DNA of 64,000 bases from positions 1-64,000 of the forward strand of contig JBJETR010000036.1 in the NCBI GenBank assembly GCA_051883415.1, given 5' to 3'. Position numbers and translations under genes: made by a program. Positions 24,986 to 32,061 of the stretch are shown here, in pieces (the first letter of the stretch is position 1; each line of letters begins with the position of its first letter). Under the pieces are notes generated by a model that did not search any database, was not told the DNA's origin, and saw only the letters and a list, made by a program, of their open reading frames with translations. The stretch is from HGM11368 sp051883415 (lineage in GTDB: Bacteria > Bacillota > Clostridia > Christensenellales > UBA3700).

Positions 24986-25663
24986 TTATTCCTTATTTAT
25001 AATTTTCCAAGCCGTACCTTTTTCTTCGAAGCTGATTAGAGCTTCCGTCACGGCGTGCTTGTCCAACGCCATAGTAGTGTCATATCGACCGAGAGCATCG
25101 TCTACGTCATTGACTATGTCCATCACCTTGAGGTGAAAGCACTCCAAAAACTTGCTGACGAACGGAAAACAAGAATAGTATCCGCCGTACGCCCTAGTTA
25201 TAGCAAATGCTATCACTTCGGCTACGTCCTTGTATGGCAAGCCTTCCGTTACGCCGTCATAGCTGACACCTATACACCTACCGTCTTGAAGAACGAAGTT
25301 GCCAAAATCTAAATTGCCAAGTATATAGCCACTGCATACGGAATGAAACATCTGCATGAATATTGCTAGACTGCCTGCAAGTGACTCGAGCTTTGCAGTA
25401 TCGTCGCTCATCGTCGCACCCAAAAACTCTTCTAATAAGCTCTTGCCCTCAATATACTCGCAAATAAAATAATTGTCGTATCGGTTCAAGACCTTGGGTG
25501 CGTACCCCGTATACGATACCTTGGTCATTACGTCGGCTTCTTTGGCGGACTTGGGCGCATCTTCCGAAAGCTTAAGAATTGCCCGTCCCCCTTCGTAATT
25601 GATAAGAGCGACGTGTTTTTTGTCACTTTGATAGGTTTGTAGTTGTTGATAACGTGCTATCAT
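24986..25663 (-). CDS. Protein-kinase-like/aminoglycoside-phosphotransferase-fold protein (degenerate, 225 aa)
   Basis: Kinase-like pattern: GGRAILKLSED (ATP-site lysine), YFICEYIEGKSLLEEF (hinge), and GNLDFGNFVLQDGRCIGVSYDGV where a normal enzyme has HGDxxxxN...DxD. The catalytic His-Gly-Asp is replaced by Gly-Asn-Leu-Asp, so activity is doubtful. 225 residues is short for the family. Co-transcribed with the XRE gene downstream. Function unknown. Confidence 0.6.
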   Translation of the reverse strand: MIARYQQLQTYQSDKKHVALINYEGGRAILKLSEDAPKSAKEADVMTKVSYTGYAPKVLNRYDNYFICEYIEGKSLLEEFLGATMSDDTAKLESLAGSLAIFMQMFHSVCSGYILGNLDFGNFVLQDGRCIGVSYDGVTEGLPYKDVAEVIAFAITRAYGGYYSCFPFVSKFLECFHLKVMDIVNDVDDALGRYDTTMALDKHAVTEALISFEEKGTAWKIINKE

Positions 25664-25679
25664 AAATGGCCCTTATATA

Positions 25680-25708
25680 ATTATCAATTAAGATAGCCAT
25701 TTTGTCAA
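25680..25708 (-). promoter_or_regulatory. Promoter of the kinase-like/XRE pair
   Basis: Minus strand TTGACA (25708-25703), 17-bp spacer, GATAAT (25685-25680). Upstream, at 25744-25760, lies the perfect palindrome TTGTCATA-T-TATGACAA, a possible binding site for the XRE protein or another regulator. Confidence 0.6.
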
Positions 25709-25830
25709 GATATAGCATAAATTTTTATCAAAAATTTACAAAATTGTCATATTATGACAAAAATTTTGTTTGTTTTTTGTCATGGTTTTTCTTCCGTGTG
25801 AATAGGGTATTTACGCTAATTTATTGTCGC

Positions 25831-26727
25831 CTAAAGGTTGTATTTGACGATTGCTCTTTCTAACTCGGTCAAAAAATCTAACAAATTGTCGTCTTGCGGG
25901 TGGTCTATCCTTGCATAATGATTGGCTTCGGCAAAAGTCTTGTAATAAGCGTTTTTTAGTGAAAACTTCTTGCTAGGCGGATTGATTGAAAAATACTTGT
26001 CCAATAAATCGTACTTGTCAGAACCCGAACACTCGAATTGAAATAGCTCTAGTTCTCTATCACCCCACATAACACCCATTGGATCGATGAGTGCCGACAC
26101 GGAGTTGTTTTGTACGATGACATTGCCGATATTGAGGTCGCCGTGCAATAGCGACGGTGCTTTGACTTGCTCGGCAAATATCTTGTCAAACCTATTGTAG
26201 GCATACGTCATTAGGTCAAGATACTCTTTGTCCAAAAGTCCTCTGTCGCTAGCCGAACTAATCCTCTCCAACATTTGGAGTGATAGGTCAATATAAAACG
26301 CTTGCCACGTAGGATACTGCTTGCCCGATAGATAGCCGTACGTCTTGTTGGTCACACCGTGCAACGCAACGGCTTGGTCTACGACCTCCCAACCGATAGC
26401 GTCCCTGATAGGTTGCTCAGGCAAAGGCATTTGACCGAGATTGTCGCCCTCAGCCCACTCCATAACCAGCGCGTTGATATCTTGACTCTGCAATACGTGA
26501 AGCACTTTGGGCACTTTGACAACGCCGAGAGAGTGCATAAATCCTTGTTCGCTAGCTTGCATAACCATGTACTGCGGTTCGTCAAAGAGCTTGACGGACA
26601 AAACGAACGGCGCAACTGCTAACGTCACCTTGAAAACCCTGCCGTAAAAGCCCTTGCCCGCCTCCGTGATAGTCAGAGGCGGACAGTTGTATAGGGTTTG
26701 GATTGCAAGTTGTACCTTTCGCTTCAT
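25831..26727 (-). CDS. Aminoglycoside-phosphotransferase-family kinase (298 aa)
   Basis: Phosphotransferase fold: Brenner motif HGDLNIGNVIV and the metal-binding Asp in ALIDPMGVMWGDRELELF are intact, with an N-terminal lobe FVLSVKLFDEPQYMVMQASEQGF. Such proteins phosphorylate small molecules (fructosamine, choline, homoserine or antibiotics). The substrate is unknown. It starts eight bases after the ribU stop, so it may share the FMN-riboswitch transcript. Confidence 0.75.
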   Translation of the reverse strand: MKRKVQLAIQTLYNCPPLTITEAGKGFYGRVFKVTLAVAPFVLSVKLFDEPQYMVMQASEQGFMHSLGVVKVPKVLHVLQSQDINALVMEWAEGDNLGQMPLPEQPIRDAIGWEVVDQAVALHGVTNKTYGYLSGKQYPTWQAFYIDLSLQMLERISSASDRGLLDKEYLDLMTYAYNRFDKIFAEQVKAPSLLHGDLNIGNVIVQNNSVSALIDPMGVMWGDRELELFQFECSGSDKYDLLDKYFSINPPSKKFSLKNAYYKTFAEANHYARIDHPQDDNLLDFLTELERAIVKYNL

Positions 26728-26735
26728 TTTTTATC

Positions 26736-27377
26736 TTATTGGTTGTCTTTAGGTTGCTCGTCCTCGATAACTTCCGCATCGATTACGGCTTCGTCGCTCG
26801 TGGATACGTCGGCAACAGCTTCTTGTACCGTAGCAACGGTAGCAGGCTTGATTTGCACTGCTCTCTCGATACGGATAACGTAGATAAATATGCTTGCGAG
26901 TACCGTCGATACGCCTAATTGCAAGCAATCCCAAGGCAATTGCATAATAGCTGCGGCAACTTTGCCCGTCTCCTCGTCACCCCAGAAGAGCGCTTGAGTG
27001 CCAAAGTAGCCCATTACCATAAATATTCCGCCGACAATCATGCTGACTACGCCGAGCGTGATTTTGACAGGGGTACGATATGGCTTCTTGCCCGCAACGA
27101 ACTTGAACATAAGTCCTGCGACAAGCCCTTCGATACCCTTGATGAATAGCGTAAACCACATGGTGAGAGGATATACGATGCTATCGGCTATAAGCGAGCC
27201 TACGCCACCCGCTACCATTGCGGGGATTGGTCCCAACAAATATGCGGTGACGAATATCATCGTGTCACCAAAATTGACGAAGCCCGTGCCTACGCTAAAG
27301 CCAAGCATAGTGCATACTGCAACGACTGCCGTCATAAGTGCGCAACGAACGATTGCTACAGTGTTGATTTTTTTCAT
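26736..27377 (-). CDS. ribU: ECF-transporter S component, riboflavin-specific (RibU)
   Basis: 213 residues, about six hydrophobic segments in the first 165 residues (AIVRCALMTAVVAVCTMLGF, FVTAYLLGPIPAMVAGGVGSLIADSI, VSMIVGGIFMVMGYFGT and others), then a charged acidic tail (VIEDEQPKDNQ). This fits a substrate-binding subunit that pairs with the shared EcfA/A'/T module. The FMN riboswitch in its leader sets the substrate as riboflavin. The start at 27377 has AAGGAG upstream. The acidic tail of about 40 residues is longer than in typical RibU. Confidence 0.85.
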   Translation of the reverse strand: MKKINTVAIVRCALMTAVVAVCTMLGFSVGTGFVNFGDTMIFVTAYLLGPIPAMVAGGVGSLIADSIVYPLTMWFTLFIKGIEGLVAGLMFKFVAGKKPYRTPVKITLGVVSMIVGGIFMVMGYFGTQALFWGDEETGKVAAAIMQLPWDCLQLGVSTVLASIFIYVIRIERAVQIKPATVATVQEAVADVSTSDEAVIDAEVIEDEQPKDNQ

Positions 27378-27440
27378 AATTGCTCCTTTTTTGGGCAACG
27401 AGCACATAGGCTTTCTCGGTACTTTCACGGTCTGAAGGAA

Positions 27441-27469
27441 TAAAAAAATCTTCCACTCAGCAGTGAAAG
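27441..27469 (-). terminator. Riboswitch-controlled terminator before ribU
   Basis: Minus strand CTTTCACT-GCTG-AGTGGAAG followed by ATTTTTTTATT, between the FMN aptamer and the ribU start: the expression platform for transcription attenuation. Confidence 0.8.
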
Positions 27470-27510
27470 AATAACGAAATTATTGCACGCCAAAGCAATG
27501 CAAATATCAT

Positions 27511-27634
27511 ACTCTTTCCCATTCTGACTTTACAGGCGGTTGCGGGATCTCACCGCATCGGCTGTTGGGGCTGTTGGACTCGTCCGATACTAAGTCGGCA
27601 TCACCACCGGTCGGCTTATTGCCTGCCCAAAGAT
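27511..27634 (-). promoter_or_regulatory. FMN riboswitch (RFN element)
   Basis: On the minus strand the conserved RFN blocks appear in order: CTTTGGGCAGG, GACCGGTGGT, GCGGTGAGATCCCGC, CCGCCTGTAAAGTC, GAATGGGAAAGAG. They are followed by a terminator hairpin and ribU. It should bind FMN and stop transcription when flavin is plentiful. Confidence 0.92.
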
Positions 27635-27876
27635 ATTTGATAATTGTATGTTAGCACTGCAAATAGTCATTGTCAACGGATTTTTTGAGAATTTTTAGAC
27701 GATTTTCGATAATTTTTGCACTTTCAAAAAACACTCAATTTTATTATAATATCAGTAATTTTAAGCTTGGTTTTTCTATGATTTTTGGACAAAAAACGCA
27801 AAATCCATGGCAATAAAAAAAGCCTCCACCAAACACTTAGTCTATATCAAAGCTTGATAAAACACCGTTTGGACAA
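27635..27876. other. Non-coding gap between riboswitch and tRNA pair
   Basis: AT-rich, no gene seen. It should hold the ribU promoter (minus strand). At its tRNA-proximal end CCAAAC/GTTTGG and TATCAA/TTGATA inverted pairs (about 27830-27873) form a further hairpin downstream of the tRNAs. Confidence 0.4.
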
Positions 27877-27907
27877 CAAAAAACCCGACTCAAAACGCTA
27901 AGTCAGG
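27877..27907 (-). terminator. Terminator of the tRNA-Met pair
   Basis: Minus strand CCTGACT-TAGCGTTTTG-AGTCGGG followed by T6, directly past the tRNA-Met 3' end. Confidence 0.75.
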
Positions 27908-27911
27908 TCTT

Positions 27912-27989
27912 TGGTAGCGAGAGTGAGATTCGAACTCACGGTCCCCCGGGTATGAACCGGGTGCTCTAGGCCAGCTGAGCTATCTCGCC
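27912..27989 (-). tRNA. tRNA-Met (CAT), elongator-type
   Basis: Cloverleaf on the minus strand from GGCGAGA to the encoded CCA: D arm AGCTCAGCTGGCCTAGAGC, anticodon stem CCCGG, loop TTCATAC (anticodon CAT), T arm GTGAG-TTCGAAT-CTCAC. G1 pairs with U72. The elongator pattern differs from the neighbouring initiator tRNA; a tRNA-Ile with lysidine-modified CAT cannot be fully excluded. Confidence 0.9.
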
Positions 27990-27994
27990 AAAAT

Positions 27995-28070
27995 TGGTTG
28001 CGGGGGGAGGATTCGAACCTCCGACCTTCGGGTTATGAGCCCGACGAGCTGCCAGCTGCTCCACCCCGCG
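27995..28070 (-). tRNA. Initiator tRNA-fMet (CAT)
   Basis: Minus strand, CGCGGGG acceptor with a C1-A72 mismatch, the hallmark of bacterial initiators; anticodon stem TCGGG/CCCGA, loop CTCATAA (CAT), T arm GGAGG-TTCGAAT-CCTCC, encoded CCA. Five bases upstream of tRNA-Met, co-transcribed. Confidence 0.95.
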
Positions 28071-28216
28071 ATATTCTTGATGCTTGATAATGATAATAAA
28101 AAAAACAACGTTTGTCAAGAGTTTGAGAAAGATTTTATAAAATAGTTGTCAAACAGTTATATTTTTGCCACTATTTCGTAATTTATTCAATACTATTATA
28201 TTATCGAAAAATTACT

Positions 28217-29086
28217 TTATTCTGTTACTTCCGTCATTGTTTTGTACTCTAGATACCCCTCTAAGTTGTCGCTATCTCTGACGATTACGCTATCTTCACC
28301 TAGCATATCCATAATCCCGACAAGTAAAATTCCTCCTCCGACAATGAGGTCTCGACGCTTGACTTCCAGCCCCGCAAAGCACCCTCTTTGCTCTATAGGC
28401 GTAGCGTGTACACGACGGCACAAATCCACTACAACATCCCTATTAAGTCGATACATATCGACAATTTGAGCATCGTACTCTACCATTTGTTCTTGCATTG
28501 TCACGAAGGTAGCGGACGTACCGCCAATGGACAAGAGGTGGTCAAACTTAGGCACTTGACCATATCCTTGCAAGGTCTTGGCAACGTAGGCTTGCAGTGC
28601 GTCCACGTCCTCTTTGCACTTGTCGTTGAGGACGGCAAGACCTATAGGCAAACTCTTAGAATAGACTAGTCCGCTCTTGTCGCCCACCGCAATCTCCGTA
28701 CTAGCACCGCCTATATCCACCACGCAACATACACCCTCTGTATATGCACCCAAAAATCCGATTTTTGCTTCGATTTGGCTAGGAAGAACGTCAATTTCTA
28801 TACCACGCTCATGTGCTTGGAACAAAAAATCCGCTCTATTGTCGGCTCTACGCACCGCTTCGGTGGCAAAGAAAAATATCCCGTCCGCACCCCACTTCTC
28901 AGCCGTCTTACGATAGTCCGCCAACACGTCAAGCGTGATAGCCAAATTGTGTGTATCGAGTTTGCCCGTGGTTGCCAAGCCTCTGCCTAGTCCCGTGGTG
29001 GTGACGAATTTTTTGACACTCACGCCGTCTTGGCTAAGCATAAGTCTTACGGAATTGGAGCCTATGTCTACTACTGCGTACTTCAT
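28217..29086 (-). CDS. Ppx/GppA-family phosphatase
   Basis: 289 residues. Actin-like ATPase fold: phosphate 1 motif DIGSNSVRLML (7-17), GLGRGLATTG, the ATEAVRRADN motif, the VVDIGGASTEIAV phosphate 2 loop, and LSIGGTSATF. This is the short form (only the two core domains), as in exopolyphosphatase 1-like/GppA-like proteins that hydrolyse polyphosphate or pppGpp. The substrate is not decided by sequence. The start at 29086 matches the family N-terminus; no clear Shine-Dalgarno is seen. Confidence 0.85.
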   Translation of the reverse strand: MKYAVVDIGSNSVRLMLSQDGVSVKKFVTTTGLGRGLATTGKLDTHNLAITLDVLADYRKTAEKWGADGIFFFATEAVRRADNRADFLFQAHERGIEIDVLPSQIEAKIGFLGAYTEGVCCVVDIGGASTEIAVGDKSGLVYSKSLPIGLAVLNDKCKEDVDALQAYVAKTLQGYGQVPKFDHLLSIGGTSATFVTMQEQMVEYDAQIVDMYRLNRDVVVDLCRRVHATPIEQRGCFAGLEVKRRDLIVGGGILLVGIMDMLGEDSVIVRDSDNLEGYLEYKTMTEVTE

Positions 29087-29202
29087 ACCAAAATTATATA
29101 AAATATTTCTTTTTTTGCCAAATGCTTGAATACAAAAATAATTGCAAGACCAATATTTTGTTTGTCCGCTGTTCTTTATTATGAAAAAGTTATCAATTTT
29201 TG

Positions 29203-29231
29203 TTGACAATTACGCTTTTTTAATATAATAT
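29203..29231 (+). promoter_or_regulatory. Promoter of tRNA-Glu
   Basis: TTGACA (29203-29208) and TAATAT (29226-29231) 17 bp apart, 20 bases before the tRNA. Confidence 0.6.
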
Positions 29232-29251
29232 TGATTACGCTATAAATCTAT

Positions 29252-29326
29252 GGCTCCATGGTCAAGCGGTTAAGACATCGCCCTTTCACGGCGGTAACAC
29301 GAGTTCGATTCTCGTTGGAGTCACCA
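29252..29326 (+). tRNA. tRNA-Glu (TTC), integration site of the mobile element
   Basis: 75 bases from GGCTCCA to CCA. Anticodon stem TCGCC/GGCGG around CTTTCAC (anticodon TTC), T arm ACGAG-TTCGATT-CTCGT. The gene remains intact because the element restores the 3' end; the last 16 bases are part of the 17-bp attL core. Confidence 0.95.
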
Positions 29327-29327
29327 A
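29311..29327 (+). other. attL core (tRNA-Glu 3' end)
   Basis: CTCGTTGGAGTCACCAA, identical to attR at 44793-44809. Integration within a tRNA 3' end is typical of tyrosine recombinases, and the integrase gene is adjacent. Confidence 0.88.
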
Positions 29328-29338
29328 TACTTTTTAGG

Positions 29339-29392
29339 CTTCCGAAAATGCGGTTTTTTGAAGAAATAGGCGTTTTCGGAAGTTGTTTTTTT
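29339..29392 (+). terminator. Element-supplied terminator after tRNA-Glu
   Basis: CTTCCGAAAA ... TTTTCGGAAG (10-bp stem) followed by TTGTTTTTTT, 12 bases past the tRNA. It lies inside the element and replaces the native terminator, which is displaced to 44808-44845. Confidence 0.7.
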
Positions 29393-29442
29393 GCTCAAAA
29401 AAGAAAAATCAAAAATAATTTGTGTACGGATTTGTGTATGGA

Positions 29443-30651
29443 TTATTGGTTATTCTTGGCTTGTACGTTGGCTTTTTCGAGGTCCTCACTTATATGCGTG
29501 TAATAATTTAGTGTGGTCTCGACGTCCGAATGTCCCATCCAAAACTGCACTTGCTTGGCTGATATGCCCGCCTCGGCGCATCGAGTGGCAAAGGTATGTC
29601 GCAAAGAATACATTACCCTATCCACTCCAATATCCTGCAAAATCTTACGATACTCTATGTTGAGCGTATTTTTGCTCTTCTTGGTAAAATTGAATATCAA
29701 TTCTTTGCTACCGTTATCCTTGTACGGTGCAAGCAGTTCTCTCACTTGCTCGAATATCGGCACTCGTCGCACGTTGCCGGTCTTGGTGGTGTCTATCTCG
29801 CAAAAATCGTTGATTGCTTGTCTAATCTCGATACATTCTGCCTTGACGTCGCAAAATCTAATTGCCTTGGCTTCTCCAGGGCGTAGCCCTTCGTATAGCA
29901 TCAATGCAAAAAACAACCAATACTTGGATTGTTTTGCACGTTGCACGAATTTCTTTTCTTCGTCCGGCGTAAAAGACGTTCTCTCGATTCGCTTAGGCTT
30001 GGGCATCTTGAGTCCATTCATCGGCGACGTTTTGATAATGCCGTGTTCCACGCAAGCAGTAAAAAAATTGCTAAGCCATAGACGAACACGATTGCGTTGC
30101 TGCACGTACTCAATGCCGGCGAGAAAGGTCTTGACGTCGTTTTTTTCGATTTCGGCAATTTTGCGCTCGCCCCAATATTCAACTATCCAATTTTTGTAGA
30201 TTCCTTCAGCCGTACGATAAGTCGATTGTTTTACGTAAGGTTTTCGATACACTTCCATATAGGTTGGATAAAATCCGGATACGGTGTCCTGCCGTCTTGG
30301 AAGTTCCAAAGTCTTAACCTTCTTGACGTCGGCTTTATAGTCGGTGCTATTGAGATAGTCTCTCAACTTGTTATAGCACTCCGATTGGCTCGAACCGTAT
30401 ATATATTTATAAATATACTTGTCTTGTCTTCTCCCAAGCGGTACTCGTGCGTACCACCTACAGTTGCCCTCACCCCCTCTAAGTCGTATTTCTACGTTAC
30501 GATACTTCATAATCTGCTCCTTCGAGCATACTGCATCGGATTGTGATTCTTCTCGAGCCTGCAAATAGATGAATAGGCTTTCGATGAGAAGTTGTAGCTT
30601 GTCCATTGTCTCGGCAAGCTCTTTTTGCATCTTTTGTTCAAAATCTGTCAT
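29443..30651 (-). CDS. Tyrosine recombinase (phage integrase)
   Basis: About 402 residues. An arm-binding-like N-terminal domain (about 45-110, RWYARVPLGRRQDKYIYKYI), a SAM-like core-binding domain (about 130-235), and a catalytic domain: Arg in YEGLRPGEAKAI, SLRHTFATR (HxxR), GHSDVETTLNYYTH (Tyr nucleophile near the C-terminus). It catalyses integration at tRNA-Glu, whose attL is 116 bases from its stop codon. The ATG at 30651 is chosen because AAGGGGGA has proper spacing to it, not to the ATG two codons earlier. Confidence 0.95.
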   Translation of the reverse strand: MTDFEQKMQKELAETMDKLQLLIESLFIYLQAREESQSDAVCSKEQIMKYRNVEIRLRGGEGNCRWYARVPLGRRQDKYIYKYIYGSSQSECYNKLRDYLNSTDYKADVKKVKTLELPRRQDTVSGFYPTYMEVYRKPYVKQSTYRTAEGIYKNWIVEYWGERKIAEIEKNDVKTFLAGIEYVQQRNRVRLWLSNFFTACVEHGIIKTSPMNGLKMPKPKRIERTSFTPDEEKKFVQRAKQSKYWLFFALMLYEGLRPGEAKAIRFCDVKAECIEIRQAINDFCEIDTTKTGNVRRVPIFEQVRELLAPYKDNGSKELIFNFTKKSKNTLNIEYRKILQDIGVDRVMYSLRHTFATRCAEAGISAKQVQFWMGHSDVETTLNYYTHISEDLEKANVQAKNNQ

Positions 30652-30712
30652 AAGCATTCCCCCTTATAGGTGTAATGCTTATATTCTAAAACAAAAAAAT
30701 GCTTAGAATTTT

Positions 30713-30739
30713 AAGTAATTTTTGAACCAAAAATTACTT
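30713..30739. repeat. Perfect inverted repeat between XRE-1 and integrase
   Basis: AAGTAATTTTTG-AAC-CAAAAATTACTT, overlapping the last codons of the upstream XRE gene. No T-tract follows, so it is more likely an operator or recombinase/RNA structure that tunes integrase expression than a terminator. Confidence 0.5.
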
Positions 30740-31075
30740 ACCTTGTCCGTCTAACAAACCTTGACCGTAAGTCAAGAATCTAAACTTGTTGCGGTCATTG
30801 AGTTGGTTGTATATCCTGTCTGCCGGACCAACGTCCTGCGAAACTCTCTCGCCGTCTATGACTATGATGCCGTCTTCGGATTCTCTACCTACCAAATAGT
30901 CGATAGTACAACCGAAGTAATCTGCGAGTTTTAATAAATGCTTTATTGTAGGTTCGCTTTCCCCTGTCTCAAGTCTTGATACCTGCTGAACTGAAGTACC
31001 AATTATTTGAGCCAAATCTTTTTGTAAAATATTTTTTTCAAGCCTTAATCTTCTCAATTCTATAGAAAATCCCAT
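30734..31075 (-). CDS. XRE-family repressor with conserved tail, paralogue 1 (113 aa)
   Basis: HTH domain LRLEKNILQKDLAQIIGTSVQQVSRLETGESEPTIKHLLKLADYFGCTIDYLVGRESED (about 8-66). A C-terminal tail of about 45 residues ends VGPADRIYNQLNDRN...GQGLLDGQGK and is nearly identical to the tail of the next gene. Two bases separate the pair. Tail conservation exceeding HTH conservation suggests a shared function such as dimer contact or antirepressor docking. Lies upstream of the integrase on the same strand. Confidence 0.85.
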   Translation of the reverse strand: MGFSIELRRLRLEKNILQKDLAQIIGTSVQQVSRLETGESEPTIKHLLKLADYFGCTIDYLVGRESEDGIIVIDGERVSQDVGPADRIYNQLNDRNKFRFLTYGQGLLDGQGK

Positions 31076-31077
31076 AT

Positions 31078-31422
31078 CTACCCCTTTTGTCCGTCAAGTA
31101 GTCCTTGCCCGTATGACAAAAATCTAAATTTATTTCTATCGTTCAACTGATTGTAGATTGTATCTGCGGGACCAACCTCAGGTGCTATTTTATCCCCTTC
31201 TATCACTATCATCGAATCTTCTGACTCTCTACCTATAATGTAATCTACACTGCAACCAAAAGTATTTGCTATTTTAATCAGCACATCCATACTCGGTTCG
31301 GAACGCCCTTGTTCATAACTTGCATATGTCGTGATGCTCATACCTAATCTTGTTGCTAAATCTTTTTGAGTAAACCCAATTCTAATTCTATTTTCTTTTA
31401 ATTTTTCCACAAAAACACTCAT
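31078..31422 (-). CDS. XRE-family repressor with conserved tail, paralogue 2 (114 aa)
   Basis: HTH KENRIRIGFTQKDLATRLGMSITTYASYEQGRSEPSMDVLIKIANTFGCSVDYIIGRESED, then the tail VGPADTIYNQLNDRN...GQGLLDGQKG shared with paralogue 1. The start at 31422 has AGGA upstream. Two palindromes with TCGTA half-sites upstream (31447-31465 and 31520-31538) may be its operators. Probably part of the lysogeny switch. Confidence 0.85.
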   Translation of the reverse strand: MSVFVEKLKENRIRIGFTQKDLATRLGMSITTYASYEQGRSEPSMDVLIKIANTFGCSVDYIIGRESEDSMIVIEGDKIAPEVGPADTIYNQLNDRNKFRFLSYGQGLLDGQKG

Positions 31423-31446
31423 AAAATAAATCCTCATATGTTTTTT

Positions 31447-31465
31447 TCGTATTTATAAGATACGA
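31447..31465. promoter_or_regulatory. Operator-like palindrome TCGTA-N9-TACGA
   Basis: TCGTATTTATAAGATACGA just upstream of the tandem XRE genes. A related palindrome is at 31520-31538, on the other side of the plus-strand promoter. Confidence 0.6.
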
Positions 31466-31483
31466 TTTTTTTGTATAAAAGTC

Positions 31484-31512
31484 TTGACACTATGAAATTT
31501 TTGTACTATATT
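31484..31512 (+). promoter_or_regulatory. Plus-strand promoter P1 in the regulatory region
   Basis: TTGACA (31484-31489), 17-bp spacer, TATATT (31507-31512). No coding gene with a ribosome site follows directly; the transcript would run antisense to the XRE-3 gene and into the early genes. Possible regulatory RNA promoter. Confidence 0.55.
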
Positions 31513-31519
31513 TTAATAA

Positions 31520-31538
31520 AGTACGAGATTATCGTACT
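31520..31538. promoter_or_regulatory. Operator-like palindrome AGTACGA-N5-TCGTACT
   Basis: AGTACGAGATTATCGTACT lies just downstream of the P1 -10 box, over or after its start point. Shares the TCGTA half-site with 31447-31465. Confidence 0.65.
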
Positions 31539-31578
31539 GCTTTGATAGAAAATACTAAATATTGCGTTTCACGCAAAT

Positions 31579-31599
31579 ATGAGCCTCTCGCAGGCTCAC
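31579..31599 (+). other. Hairpin GAGCCT-CTCGC-AGGCTC in P1 leader
   Basis: One of three similar GAGCC hairpins in the early region (others at 32019 and 32655), here without a following ribosome site. A second hairpin, GCG-TTTCA-CGC, lies just upstream near 31563. Confidence 0.45.
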
Positions 31600-31642
31600 A
31601 CAAGATGTTTTATACGGGGTTGTAGGATAAAACTCGTAAAAA

Positions 31643-31674
31643 ATAAAGAAGGTCGTCTACGCTTCCTTCTTTAT
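31643..31674 (-). terminator. Terminator after XRE-3
   Basis: Minus strand ATAAAGAAGG ... CCTTCTTTAT then TTTTTTACG: ends the XRE-3 transcript before it reaches the tandem XRE genes. Confidence 0.7.
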
Positions 31675-31693
31675 GACAAAAGTACCTTAAATA

Positions 31694-31897
31694 TCAATAA
31701 TCACTCAAACCAAGGAGATAATCGGCAGACACGTCAAGTGCTTTACAGATTCTACAAAGCAAGTCAAGCGACGGCAAACTTATTCCCGATTTTAGGTTGG
31801 TAATTGCCTGTCTAGTGATGCCCAATTCCATTGCTAATTGGGTTTGACTAATTGGACTAGTCTTCAATACTTCACAAAATCTTGTCGTAAATTGCAT
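31694..31897 (-). CDS. XRE-family repressor 3 (67 aa)
   Basis: Compact HTH protein: SPISQTQLAMELGITRQAITNLKSGISLPSLDLLCRICKALDVSADYLLGLSDY. AGGAGAG stands upstream of the ATG at 31897. Divergent from the early operon. The intergenic region has three AAACCATTGGTTT-type sites, one inside the early promoter. Its C-terminus nearly matches the chromosomal XRE at 1692-1904, suggesting that both come from related elements. Confidence 0.85.
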   Translation of the reverse strand: MQFTTRFCEVLKTSPISQTQLAMELGITRQAITNLKSGISLPSLDLLCRICKALDVSADYLLGLSDY

Positions 31898-31938
31898 TCT
31901 TCGTACTCTCCTAACACCGTGATTATAACAAAAAATGC

Positions 31939-31999
31939 AAACTAATGGTTGACAAGTAAACCATTGGTGTATATAATAGGGATTGTAAACCATTGGTTT
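31939..31999. promoter_or_regulatory. Three operators of the AAACCATTGGTTT type
   Basis: O1 AAACTAATGGTTG (31939-31951, degenerate), O2 AAACCATTGGTGT (31958-31970), O3 AAACCATTGGTTT (31987-31999, perfect palindrome). Spacing 19 and 29 bp. O2 lies in the promoter spacer and O3 just past its -10 box. Three graded sites between divergent genes recall the lambda OR layout. Confidence 0.75.
31949..31977 (+). promoter_or_regulatory. Early promoter P2 of the element
   Basis: TTGACA (31949-31954), 17-bp spacer, TATAAT (31972-31977): full consensus, overlapped by operators O1 and O2. Drives the rightward early genes from 32062. Confidence 0.8.
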
Positions 32000-32018
32000 G
32001 CAGTTTGTCAATAAAAAT

Positions 32019-32055
32019 GAGCCTGTTGGCTCAAATAAACAATTTTAGGGGGTAT
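32019..32055 (+). repeat. Leader repeat copy 1 (GAGCC hairpin + AGGGGG ribosome site)
   Basis: GAGCC-TGTT-GGCTC hairpin, AAATAA spacer, TTTAGGGGGTAT, then the ATG at 32062. The same block of about 36 bases recurs at 32655-32690 before another small gene. Confidence 0.75.
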
Positions 32056-32061
32056 GTAGCA

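Noticed and set aside
31579..31803. 74-residue plus-strand frame over XRE-3
   Set aside because: No ribosome site, starts in a hairpin and overlaps XRE-3 in antisense; treated as possible regulatory RNA instead.
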